Positions 1 through 8,400 of a stretch of DNA of 24,485 nucleotides are shown in pieces. This stretch comes from Cytophagales bacterium (GTDB lineage Bacteria > Bacteroidota > Bacteroidia > Cytophagales > UBA9547). Under the pieces are notes generated by a model. That model saw only the letters and a program-made list of their open reading frames with translations, ran no database searches and had not been told where the DNA came from. The position numbers were made by a program, and so were the translations under genes. Each line of letters begins with the position of its first letter. Position 1 is the stretch's first letter. The DNA lies in assembly GCA_003476475.1 (NCBI GenBank), contig DMUD01000067.1:1-24485 (forward strand), written 5' to 3'.

Positions 1-28
1 AAGACTCAAAGAAGGCGTAAGCGAGTAA

Positions 29-1459
29 TTACCTGCCAATATCTCCCAAAGTCCATTTCAAGTCGGCTTCGGTTTTGTAAAACTTGCTTTGCAGTTCGTA
101 CAGTTTTACTTGCGACTCCAAAAAACGATTTTCGCGCGCGTTTACCAAGAAAAGCGAGCTTTCGCCATTTCGAAGGCGAGCCGTTTCGCCTTCGAAAAGC
201 TGGGCAAAACCTTTAATATTTTTTTCATATAGCTTGGTTTGTGCCTGCAAGGTCATCATTTCGTTGTAATACGCCTTCAGCTTGTTTACCAATTCTAGTT
301 TTTTGGTCTCGACGGCATATTGGGTATTTTTAATTTTCAACTTAGTGGTTTGCAAATCGCCACGCCCTTGCATGAAAAACAAAGGCATGGAAAAATTCAG
401 TCCCAACTTATAGTTATTGTTCACCATGTAATTGAAATCGTTTCGTACTCGGTAGCTTTCGTTCAGCAAGTTGTAATTCAGGTTCAAGGTAGGCTTCATG
501 CTTTCTATTTTCAGCCTTCTTTCAATGTCCAACTGGCGCAGCTTGAAATCGTAGTTGCGCAATATGGGGTGGGTTTGCAAAAGTTCTGCTGCCAGTTCTT
601 CTAGTTTTTCATAACGTAGCTGCACTCTCAAAAAATCGGAATTGAGGGGGCTTGGCAACAACAAGCTATCTAGCGGTCTAGGGGTTTCGTTTTCCAACCA
701 CAAATAGGTATTCAAATCTAAGCCAGCCTTGATAAACTTTAGTCGGGCTTCGTTTAGTTGAAATTGCCTTCCTTGCAACTGGGTAAGGGCTTCAGTGGTA
801 TCGATGGCAGCGCGGTCGCCCAATTTTACCGATTCTACCATGGCATTGAAACGCACGACGTTGATGCGCGTGGCTTCTTCAAACACCTTCATTTCACTGT
901 ATGCATATGCCCAGTCGTAATAGCATTTCAGACCAGCTACCAACAAATCGTTGAGCATCATCAGGCGTTGCTGTTCGCTTGCCTCTCTAAAAAGTTGGGC
1001 TTGTCTAAGCATGGCACGCTGCTTATCTATTAGCAAGTTTTTCATTAATGGAAGGGAAATGCCCACAAAACCTTGGCCTACATCTGGAAGCATGCTCTCG
1101 CTATTCAAGTATTTACCTGTCGCAGTATTATAACCTGCTTTGGCTTCAATGCCATACCATATAGGAACCGAAATCTTGTTTTCGAAATAAGAGTAGTAAT
1201 GCGTTCCCTCAAACATTTTTTCGTCATAGTCTGAGTATATTTTAGGATCCCAGCCGCCATAGGCCAAAAGCATTTCGGCTTTAGCTTGGTCTTTTAACAA
1301 CTGGGCTTGTTTGGCCACAGGGTGGTATTGCCTTACTATTTGTACAAAATCTACGACAGAAAGAAAATAGCGTGTGGTGTCGTTGGCAAAAGCAGCCTTG
1401 CCCAGTAGCGTGCCAAGTAGTAAGAAATATGGGATGAAAACGGCGGTAGGTCTTCTCAC
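29..1459 (-). CDS. TolC-family outer-membrane efflux channel
   Basis: Probable outer-membrane exit duct of the three-part exporter encoded with the next two genes. The protein is 476 aa from the GTG start chosen here. A signal peptide (about residues 1-25, ending KAAFA) is followed by two long helical repeats with short beta segments, the layout of the OEP/TolC family. The open frame extends 26 codons further upstream to 1537, but that part overlaps the adaptor gene in another frame and would bury the signal peptide. The GTG at 1459 gives a 4-base GTGA overlap with the adaptor's TGA, typical of translational coupling, and puts the hydrophobic segment at the N-terminus. It is the last gene of the ABC-HlyD-TolC set visible here; only 28 bases lie beyond its TAA. 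Family assignment is firm; the substrate is unknown. Confidence 0.88.
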   Translation of the reverse strand: MRRPTAVFIPYFLLLGTLLGKAAFANDTTRYFLSVVDFVQIVRQYHPVAKQAQLLKDQAKAEMLLAYGGWDPKIYSDYDEKMFEGTHYYSYFENKISVPIWYGIEAKAGYNTATGKYLNSESMLPDVGQGFVGISLPLMKNLLIDKQRAMLRQAQLFREASEQQRLMMLNDLLVAGLKCYYDWAYAYSEMKVFEEATRINVVRFNAMVESVKLGDRAAIDTTEALTQLQGRQFQLNEARLKFIKAGLDLNTYLWLENETPRPLDSLLLPSPLNSDFLRVQLRYEKLEELAAELLQTHPILRNYDFKLRQLDIERRLKIESMKPTLNLNYNLLNESYRVRNDFNYMVNNNYKLGLNFSMPLFFMQGRGDLQTTKLKIKNTQYAVETKKLELVNKLKAYYNEMMTLQAQTKLYEKNIKGFAQLFEGETARLRNGESSLFLVNARENRFLESQVKLYELQSKFYKTEADLKWTLGDIGR

Positions 1460-2868
1460 TTTTTTTTCGATTTCTTGTCTTCGGGTTTCAGCATCGCTTT
1501 GTAAAAGTCGGGGGGGAAACCATTCATTCTTCTCCATATTTCGTAGATAACTGTAACATCTTTCAGCAAGGCCATCCCCTTGGCTCCTCCGCCAATTCGA
1601 AGTGCCCTAGGCCATGGTTGCTCTTCGGCATCTTCGGCCACCAAAATCCTGAACTTGCCATTGTCTGAAATGGCATTGTCGATAGCCACTACCTTGCCAG
1701 GGTAGGTACCGTAACTCACATTGGGCCATCCGCTGAATACAATAGCTGGCCAACCATCAAATTGAAAACGGACCTTTTGTCCTGTTGAAACGAGCGCAAT
1801 ATCCACAGGTTCTACATACATTTCAACGGCATATTTGAAGTTTTGGGGCACAATCTTCGCTATTTCAGCACCTTCCTTTACCACCTCGCCAATACCGGCC
1901 GAAATAGTTTTGGTGATTTGCCCATCTTGTGGTGCTAATACAAAATAAAAGCCATTTCGAATGTTATAGTTGGAAAACTGGTTTCTGAGCTTTGCTATTT
2001 CACCTTGTCCAGTGGTGGCATCGCTTAGTGTAGAAAAACGCTCTCCTTGGGCTTTAGCTATTTTTTCATTAAACTCTCTATCGGTCTGATTCAATTCTAT
2101 TCGGGCATTTAACAAGTCATTTTTCGAATTTATGAATTTATTTTCTGATATTAAGGCTTTTGCAGTAGCGTTTTGGAGCTGTTGCTTGCGTTGTTCTAGT
2201 TCGGTGAGCGATTTCAATCCTTGTTTGAAAAGCTCTTCTTGGCGTTTATATTGGTCGGTTGCAATTTTAAGTTCGGTCCTTACAGCTTCCAATGCCATGC
2301 TATCGCTTTGCACGTACAGCACAGCCTGCTTTATTTTGTTGCGTAGCTGTTGCATTTTATACTGCCTTACCTGATTCAAGGCACTTAATTGGTTTTGGAT
2401 AGCCTCAGACTTGCTTTGGTAATAATCGACCGTTTGTTCTTTCGCTTGTATCTGTTCTTTTGTTCTTTCGAGCAGTTGTGGGTCCAAATAGCTGTCTTTT
2501 ACTTCTGTAATTTTCAATATGGTATCGCCCTTCTTTACCATATCCCCTTCTTTTACGTACCATTTTTCGATACGCCCGCCAATAATAGAATTGAGTTGTT
2601 GTGGGCGCTGTTCGGGCAGTCGGGTAGTAATCATACCAGGCGCTTGAATGTTTTGAGTCCAGGGAAAAAGCATGAACAAGAGTATAACACCCATGACACG
2701 CATCAGCCACTTCACAATTTTGGTCTCGCCACTATTCTGAAAAGCTTTCTTTAAGGATAAATAATCCTCCTTGTGCACTAGCAACTTATCATCTTCTGGA
2801 TTGTACAACATACTGCGTTTGTTTGATAGTTGGTTAAACAACGTGCTTAAATATTTTTTCATATTCAT
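1456..2868 (-). CDS. HlyD-family periplasmic adaptor (membrane fusion protein)
   Basis: Periplasmic adaptor expected to bridge the inner-membrane ABC exporter and the TolC-type channel. In order it shows a cytoplasmic N-terminus of about 50 residues, one transmembrane helix (about 52-70), a lipoyl-like half-motif (about 97-122, GGRIEKWYVKEGD), a long Gln/Lys/Glu-rich coiled coil (about 130-287), then the second lipoyl half and beta-barrel region with LAPQDGQITK. The C-terminus is very basic (KKSKKK). About 470 aa is normal for type I secretion adaptors. The open frame starts at a GTG at 2877; I prefer the ATG at 2868, and another ATG follows at 2862. Either start overlaps the end of the ABC gene by about 30 bases, so the two are probably co-translated. 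Confidence 0.88.
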   Translation of the reverse strand: MNMKKYLSTLFNQLSNKRSMLYNPEDDKLLVHKEDYLSLKKAFQNSGETKIVKWLMRVMGVILLFMLFPWTQNIQAPGMITTRLPEQRPQQLNSIIGGRIEKWYVKEGDMVKKGDTILKITEVKDSYLDPQLLERTKEQIQAKEQTVDYYQSKSEAIQNQLSALNQVRQYKMQQLRNKIKQAVLYVQSDSMALEAVRTELKIATDQYKRQEELFKQGLKSLTELEQRKQQLQNATAKALISENKFINSKNDLLNARIELNQTDREFNEKIAKAQGERFSTLSDATTGQGEIAKLRNQFSNYNIRNGFYFVLAPQDGQITKTISAGIGEVVKEGAEIAKIVPQNFKYAVEMYVEPVDIALVSTGQKVRFQFDGWPAIVFSGWPNVSYGTYPGKVVAIDNAISDNGKFRILVAEDAEEQPWPRALRIGGGAKGMALLKDVTVIYEIWRRMNGFPPDFYKAMLKPEDKKSKKK

Positions 2869-4576
2869 TTGTCGCACTTACTGAAGCATAGTCGCCAAAG
2901 GCTACAATTTTGCCTTCGTCCAACAAAAGAATCTTGTCGCATCTTTTGGCAAAATTTTCGTCGTTCGAAACTGCTACCAAGGTATAACTGTTCTCTTTTG
3001 AAGTAAGATTGTTCACTAGAAATTCTTGTTCTACACGTTCAAGTCCACTCCAACAATCTTCCATGAGAAGAAGGCGCGGTTTTGTAAGAAGCGAACGAGT
3101 GAGCAAAATTTTATTAATAGTGTTATGTGTAAGTTTTTTTCCCTGAGAATTGATTTTAGTTTCCAAACCGTCGTGCAAAGACTGTATATAAGGCAGTAGG
3201 CCAGTTTTATTGGCTGTTTCAAGAATAAAGGGAATCGTGTGCGTATTGTCGCCAAGGGTAAGGTTGTCGTATAAAGTGCCCGAAAACAATTCTGTATTGC
3301 TCAGGTACACTCCTACTTCCAAACGTAATTTTTGTAGGTTGTAGTTGGCAAGCGGATAGCCGTTGAACAAAAGCTTACCGTCGTAGTTGAGGTAAGCACC
3401 CGTAAACAACTGCAACAAGGTAGTTTTGCCAGAACCTTGAGTCCCTGAAATACATACATTTTCGCCACCCTTAATTTCGAAACTAATGTTGGACAATACC
3501 GGATTGTTCGAATCTTTGTACTGATAGGATAAGTTTTCTAATTGTATTGTTATTCCCTTTGCTTTGCTTATTTCGAAAATATCCAACCCATGTTCTTGTT
3601 CTTGAGGATGGTCCAAAACTTTATGCACTTTTTCCAAGGAAGTGAGCATGTCGTACACCACGTCCAAACTTCCAATGATTTTCTCGGTTGAGTTTAAAAG
3701 CATGATAATCACGATTTCGCTGGCAATAAACTGGCCTATGTTGATGTCTTGGTCTATAACCAATATTGAACCTACAATCAATAATGAAGCGGTAATAATG
3801 ACCTTGTACACAATAAAAGCCCAATATTGTCTTTGGATAAGTTCAAAATGAGCCTGACGGGCATCCAAATAATTACACACCAACTCGTCGGCTTTGCGCG
3901 CAGGAAACTCGTTCATTCCCATGAATTTGAGTGTTTGTACGGTACGAGCCACTTCTTCCAACCAACCGCCTACTTCGTATTTGCAATTGCTTTCCATCAA
4001 GGATGTGAGCATGCCCCTCACGTATGTGGATTTCAAAATAACAAACAACAAACCCATGAGGGTAATGCCAATGAGTATGAAAACGGGATGATAGAACGCA
4101 AGCAATATGGAACCAAACAGAATTTGGATAGATGCCGTTGGAAACTCCAACAACACCTTTCCAAGACCTTTCTGAAGAGATGAAGTATCGAAAAAGCGAT
4201 TTACCAATTCGGGCAAATGATAGTCCTCCACACTCATCAAATCAAGACGAGGTATTTTTTGGGCAAACTGCAAGCTGAATCTTGTGAATATTTTTCGTTG
4301 TATCCTTTCTTTTACTCGCATTTGCAACATGGTGAGCCAACCGCTCAACACCACGCCCAAAACCACAATTAATACCAAAATAACCAATGAAGTACTGATG
4401 ACTCCACCAAACAATTGGTTGATGATGGTTTGCACCCCCAAAGGAAGCGAGAGGTTGATGACACCACTCAAAACTGAAAAGAAATAAATACTTATCAATT
4501 CTTTTTTTTGCAAGGCAACAAGGCCCCAAAAACGTCGCAGTGGCCTACTGGTATTTACATTATCAAAATCATTCAT
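2834..4576 (-). CDS. ABC exporter with degenerate ATPase motifs
   Basis: A half-size ABC exporter of 580 aa: a membrane domain with several helices (about 27-320) fused to a nucleotide-binding domain (about 340-575). The membrane part resembles the RTX/LapB-type secretion exporters (LGVQTIINQLFGG near the start), but there is no N-terminal peptidase domain. Walker A is intact (GTQGSGKTT, about 378-386). The other motifs are not: the Q-loop reads VGVYLSNTELF with Ser or Asn for Gln, the LSGGQ position reads LTHNT (about 482-486), Walker B plus catalytic acid read LLLMED instead of LLxLDE, and the H-loop reads AVSND with no His. From memory, related Bacteroidota exporters with HlyD/TolC partners look similar, so this may be a family trait rather than decay. 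The frame opens at a TTG at 4585; the ATG at 4576 is the better start. Confidence 0.87.
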   Translation of the reverse strand: MNDFDNVNTSRPLRRFWGLVALQKKELISIYFFSVLSGVINLSLPLGVQTIINQLFGGVISTSLVILVLIVVLGVVLSGWLTMLQMRVKERIQRKIFTRFSLQFAQKIPRLDLMSVEDYHLPELVNRFFDTSSLQKGLGKVLLEFPTASIQILFGSILLAFYHPVFILIGITLMGLLFVILKSTYVRGMLTSLMESNCKYEVGGWLEEVARTVQTLKFMGMNEFPARKADELVCNYLDARQAHFELIQRQYWAFIVYKVIITASLLIVGSILVIDQDINIGQFIASEIVIIMLLNSTEKIIGSLDVVYDMLTSLEKVHKVLDHPQEQEHGLDIFEISKAKGITIQLENLSYQYKDSNNPVLSNISFEIKGGENVCISGTQGSGKTTLLQLFTGAYLNYDGKLLFNGYPLANYNLQKLRLEVGVYLSNTELFSGTLYDNLTLGDNTHTIPFILETANKTGLLPYIQSLHDGLETKINSQGKKLTHNTINKILLTRSLLTKPRLLLMEDCWSGLERVEQEFLVNNLTSKENSYTLVAVSNDENFAKRCDKILLLDEGKIVAFGDYASVSATNEYEKIFKHVV

Positions 4577-4582
4577 TGGTGG

Positions 4583-4590
4583 CAAAGTTA
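4583..4590 (-). promoter_or_regulatory. Candidate -7 promoter box for the exporter operon
   Basis: On the minus strand this reads TAACTTTG, an exact match to the Bacteroidota -7 consensus TAnnTTTG. It ends seven bases before the chosen ATG of the ABC gene, so the message would be leaderless or nearly so. I find no good TTG-type -33 element at the expected distance, so support is modest. Confidence 0.3.
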
Positions 4591-4591
4591 C

Positions 4592-4614
4592 ACACTTTAA
4601 AAAAAAGAAAGTGT
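4592..4614. promoter_or_regulatory. Inverted repeat in the divergent promoter region
   Basis: Perfect 7-base arms ACACTTT (4592-4598) and AAAGTGT (4608-4614) are separated by nine bases. They lie just upstream of the candidate exporter -7 box, between the divergent tetR and exporter operon. The place and form suit an operator for the TetR-type regulator; the role is inferred. Confidence 0.35.
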
Positions 4615-4672
4615 TGTTATCAAAACGAAAAGCAAAGAAATTAAAATTAGATTAAATATTGCTATCTCTTTT

Positions 4673-4699
4673 GGAAAGATATTAATATTGCGGAAAGAT
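4673..4699. promoter_or_regulatory. Direct repeat around a palindrome before tetR
   Basis: GGAAAGAT occurs at 4673-4680 and again at 4692-4699, bracketing the perfect palindrome ATATTAATAT (4679-4688). It ends five bases before the tetR ATG. It could be a second operator for autoregulation, but the region is AT-rich and chance is possible. Confidence 0.25.
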
Positions 4700-4704
4700 T
4701 TAAC

Positions 4705-5262
4705 ATGAAATTTCAGGTTAAGTTTTCGCTAAATGAGAAAATATTTCTGAAAAATCCTGAAAATAGCAACACAGGCCGAGAAATAGTAAAGAAAGGCATA
4801 GACCTCATTTACGAATTGGGTTTTGAAAATTTTACCTTCAAAAAACTGGCGCATACCATGAATACTTCCGAAGTCACCATTTATAGGTACTTCGAAAACA
4901 AGCACAGACTTCTTTTGTACATCATCAATTGGTATTGGTCTTTTTTGGAGTTTTTGGTTGAATACAAATTGCAAAATGTGTACGACCCAAAAGACCGGCT
5001 AAAAATCATCATCCAATTACTCACGCAAGATTTCCCCGAGACGCTAAGTCCTTTGGAATACAACAAGCAATATTTAAACAAAATCGTGATTGCCGAAAGC
5101 AAGGTGTATTTGGTAAAAGAAGTAAATGAAATAAACAAAAATCAAGTTTTTAAACCTTATAAAGATTTATGTGCAAGGTTGGCCAGCATTATTAATGCCT
5201 ACAATCCCTCTTATGCTTACCCACATTCCTTGAACAGCACACTCATTGAAACATCGCACTAG
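4705..5262 (+). CDS. TetR-type regulator ending at an in-frame TAG
   Basis: A 185-residue protein with an N-terminal TetR helix-turn-helix: GREIVKKGIDLIYELGF is followed by the recognition region FTFKKLAHTMNTSEVTIYRYF (split here as FTFKKLAHTMN and TSEVTIYRYF, about 43-63), ending in the usual ENKHRLL. It is divergent from the exporter operon and is its likely repressor. The frame stops at TAG (5260-5262), directly after HSLNSTLIETSH. The same frame stays open to 5379, and the added residues look like a normal TetR C-terminus. The gene is therefore probably interrupted, read through, or affected by a base error. If translation ends at the TAG, the last ligand-domain or dimer helices are lost. 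The DNA-binding part is intact. Confidence 0.8.
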   Translation: MKFQVKFSLNEKIFLKNPENSNTGREIVKKGIDLIYELGFENFTFKKLAHTMNTSEVTIYRYFENKHRLLLYIINWYWSFLEFLVEYKLQNVYDPKDRLKIIIQLLTQDFPETLSPLEYNKQYLNKIVIAESKVYLVKEVNEINKNQVFKPYKDLCARLASIINAYNPSYAYPHSLNSTLIETSH

Positions 5263-5379
5263 CAGCAGTTTTTTTCCTTGTATTTGCCCAAGCTTGCCAA
5301 CGTTACCCCCGAAAATAAGCCACATTACACAAGCCACTTTTTGGAAAACTTGCTGTTTGGCGTTCTGCCGAAAAAATAA
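5263..5379 (+). other. In-frame continuation of tetR beyond the amber codon
   Basis: Directly after the TAG, the same frame gives 38 sense codons beginning QQFFSLYLPKLANVTP and ending FLENLLFGVLPKK, then TAA (5377-5379). Bacteroidota TetR proteins commonly carry a His/Gln-Phe-Phe...LPxL stretch followed by a terminal hydrophobic helix at this place (family knowledge from memory). The full frame would code for about 223 residues plus the amber position. A CAG-to-TAG change is the simplest origin, since CAG CAG follows. Confidence 0.6.
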
Positions 5380-5439
5380 ATTTTTATTTGCCAGTAGTGC
5401 GAAATGGAATTTTTGAAACAAGAATTGCCTGTAGGATGT

Positions 5440-5447
5440 TACTTTTG
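5440..5447 (+). promoter_or_regulatory. Candidate -7 promoter box for mfd
   Basis: TACTTTTG matches TAnnTTTG exactly and lies 20 bases before the TTG start chosen for mfd. TTTTTG at 5410-5415 could be the -33 part, but its 24-base spacing is longer than usual. Confidence 0.33.
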
Positions 5448-5467
5448 CGAAGTATAGCCACTTTTTA

Positions 5468-8400
5468 TTGAAAACCGCCGACTTTCTTTCTCTATATACC
5501 CACGATTCGCTTCTAAAAACAGTGTCGGAAAGATTAAAAGATGCCTCGGCTTCTTTGTTTCTGAAAGGTTTTCGCGGAAGTTTGGACGCGGTGTACGCGG
5601 CAGCATTGTGCGAACTTACAGAATGCTCCCAGCTATTTATCATGCACGACCGCGAGGATGCCAGCTTTTTTCAGTCCGATTTGGCAAACTTGCTGCATAC
5701 CGAAGTGCTGTCCTTTCCTATGTCTTACAAAAAGCCTTATGAGGTAGAAGAGGTAGAAAATGCCAATGTTTTGCTAAGGGCAGAAGTATTGAACAAACTA
5801 AACTCGGACGAGTCCAAAAAATATATCATTGTTACCTATCCCGAGGCACTTCCTGAAAAGGTGGTGGACAAAAAAACCTTGGTGGCCAATACTTTTTTGG
5901 CCAAAGTGGGTGAAAAAATCGATGTGGAATTTCTTGCCGAGTTTTTGTCTTCGTACGATTTCGAACGTACCGATTTTGTGTATGAAGCTGGCCAATATTC
6001 TGTGCGTGGTGGCATCGTCGATGTGTTTTCCTATTCCAACGAGCTGCCCTACCGTATCGAACTTTTTGGGGACGAAATAGAAACCATTCGCACTTTTGAC
6101 CCCAATACCCAACTATCGGTCGAATTTCGAAAACAAGTTTCCATTATCCCCGATATGCAAGCAAGCAAACTGGCTATCGAAACACGTGAAAATATATTTA
6201 AATATCTGAAGCCCGACTCCATTGTGTGGATGCGCGATTTTCAAAAAGTGGGCGATTCGGCCAATCGATATTTGCAAAAAGCCGAGGAGGCATATCAAAA
6301 AAGAGCCGAATCGGGTTCGAACTTAAAACCTAGCGAACTTTTTGAATCGAAGGATAACTTATCCAAATCCATTCATTCTTTTAGAAAAATAGAATTTGGA
6401 AGCCATTCCTTCTTGTCCGATTCGGAAACTTTTGAACTAAAGTGCCGCACACAACCCTCTTTCAACAAAGATTTCAAGTTGATAGCCGATGATTTGGAAG
6501 CATGGCAAAGCAAAAATTTCACCTTGCTTGTTTCGGCCGAACAGTTTACCCAATACGAAAAACTTGAGTCGATTTTTGACGAAATTTTGCCCCATCTGAA
6601 ACTGCAACACCTGCACATTTCGCTTAGGGCGGGTTTTATCGATGAAAACCTGAAATTGCTTTGCTACACCGACCACGAACTATTTGACCGTTTTTACAGA
6701 TACAAAGGCAAAGAACGCTATTCGAAAACGAAAGCCATTACGCTGAAAGAGTTGCGCATGTTGCAACCCGGCGACTATGTGGTGCATCAGGATTATGGCA
6801 TAGGGCGTTTTGCCGGTATGGAAACCAAGGAAATGAACGGGCATCCACAAGAAGCTATCCGCCTTTTGTACCGAGACAACGACCTGCTTTATATTTCGGT
6901 ACACGCCTTGCACAAAATTTCCAAGTACAGTGGCAAAGATGGTACAGCTGTAACCATGAGCAAACTTGGTTCGCCCGAATGGGAAGAAAAAAAGAAAAAA
7001 GTAAGTCGAAAGGTAAAAGACATTGCCAAAGAACTCATTTCTCTTTATGCCAAACGAAGAGCCGCCCCAGGATTTGCTTTTAGCCCCGACACCTATTTGC
7101 AACGCGAACTGGAAACGTCTTTTCTATACGAAGACACCCCCGACCAAGCCAAAGCCACTTCCGATGTGAAAGCCGATATGGAAAAACCCCACCCCATGGA
7201 CAGGCTGGTGTGCGGCGATGTGGGTTTTGGCAAAACAGAGGTGGCCATTCGCGCGGCCTTCAAAGCCGTAAGCGACAGCAAACAAGTGGCAGTGCTTGTG
7301 CCTACCACTATCTTGGCACTTCAGCATTACAAAACCTTCAAAGAAAGGCTGAAAGCATTGCCCTGCAAAGTCGATTATTTGAACCGTTTCAAGTCGGCGG
7401 CACAAGTAAAGAAAACGTTGGAAGAAGTGGCTGCAGGCAAAATAGACATCTTGATAGGCACTCACAAACTTATAAGCAAGGAATTGAAATTTAAAGATTT
7501 GGGCTTGCTTATTGTGGACGAGGAACAAAAATTTGGTGTGGCTGTAAAAGATAAACTGAAAGAAATGAAGCTGAACGTGGATACGCTCACGCTTACTGCC
7601 ACACCCATTCCACGCACCTTGCATTTCTCGATGATGGGCGCGCGCGACCTCTCCATTATTTCCACTCCACCACCCAACCGCCAGCCCGTAACCACCGAAG
7701 TACATGCTTTTTCCGACGTGATTATCCGCAACGCCGTTGCCGAAGAGTTGAAAAGAAACGGCCAAGTATTTTTCGTACACAACCGCATCAACGACTTAGA
7801 TTCGATAGCCGACAAGATAAAACGCCTTGTGCCCGATGCGAAAGTAGCGGTGGCACACGGGCAGATGGATGGAAATAAACTCGAGGAAGTAATGATGGGC
7901 TTCATCGAAGGCGAATATGACGTGTTGGTTTCGACCAATATCGTGGAATCGGGTTTGGACATACCCAATGCCAATACCATCATCATCAACCAAGCCCACA
8001 TGTTTGGCCTTTCGGACTTGCACCAAATGCGCGGAAGAGTAGGCCGTTCAAACAAAAAAGCATTTTGTTACCTGTTGACCGTTGCCCCTACCTTGCTAAC
8101 TCCAGAAGGACGAAAACGCTTGGCTACTTTGGAAGAATTTTCAGAATTGGGCGACGGTTTCAAAGTGGCCATGCGCGACTTGGATATTCGGGGGGCTGGC
8201 GACCTGCTTGGTGGCGAACAAAGTGGCTTCATCAACGACATTGGCTTTGAAACTTACCATAAGATTTTGGACGAAACCATTGCCGAACTAAAAGAAACTG
8301 AGTTCAAAGACTTGTTCAAAGACGACCTGAGCCTGCTGAAACCGCTTGTGCAAGACTGCATTATCGAAACCGACCTCTCTATTCTAATACCTGAAAAATA

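Noticed and set aside
1460..1537. Upstream extension of the TolC-family gene (26 extra codons to an ATG)
   Set aside because: It overlaps the adaptor gene in another frame, encodes a charged tail before the signal peptide, and a GTG with a GTGA overlap fits better.
5374..5389. AAATAAA/TTTATTT as a terminator after tetR
   Set aside because: An AT-only stem with a two-base loop is too weak to act as a terminator.
5167..5643. Minus-strand open frame across the tetR-mfd gap
   Set aside because: It overlaps the tetR tail and the mfd start antisense, shows no domain and has no promoter of its own.
7124..7780. Long minus-strand open frame (218 codons) inside mfd
   Set aside because: It is rich in Phe, His and Cys, the usual product of reading the complement of a gene. 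It matches no family and lies wholly within mfd.
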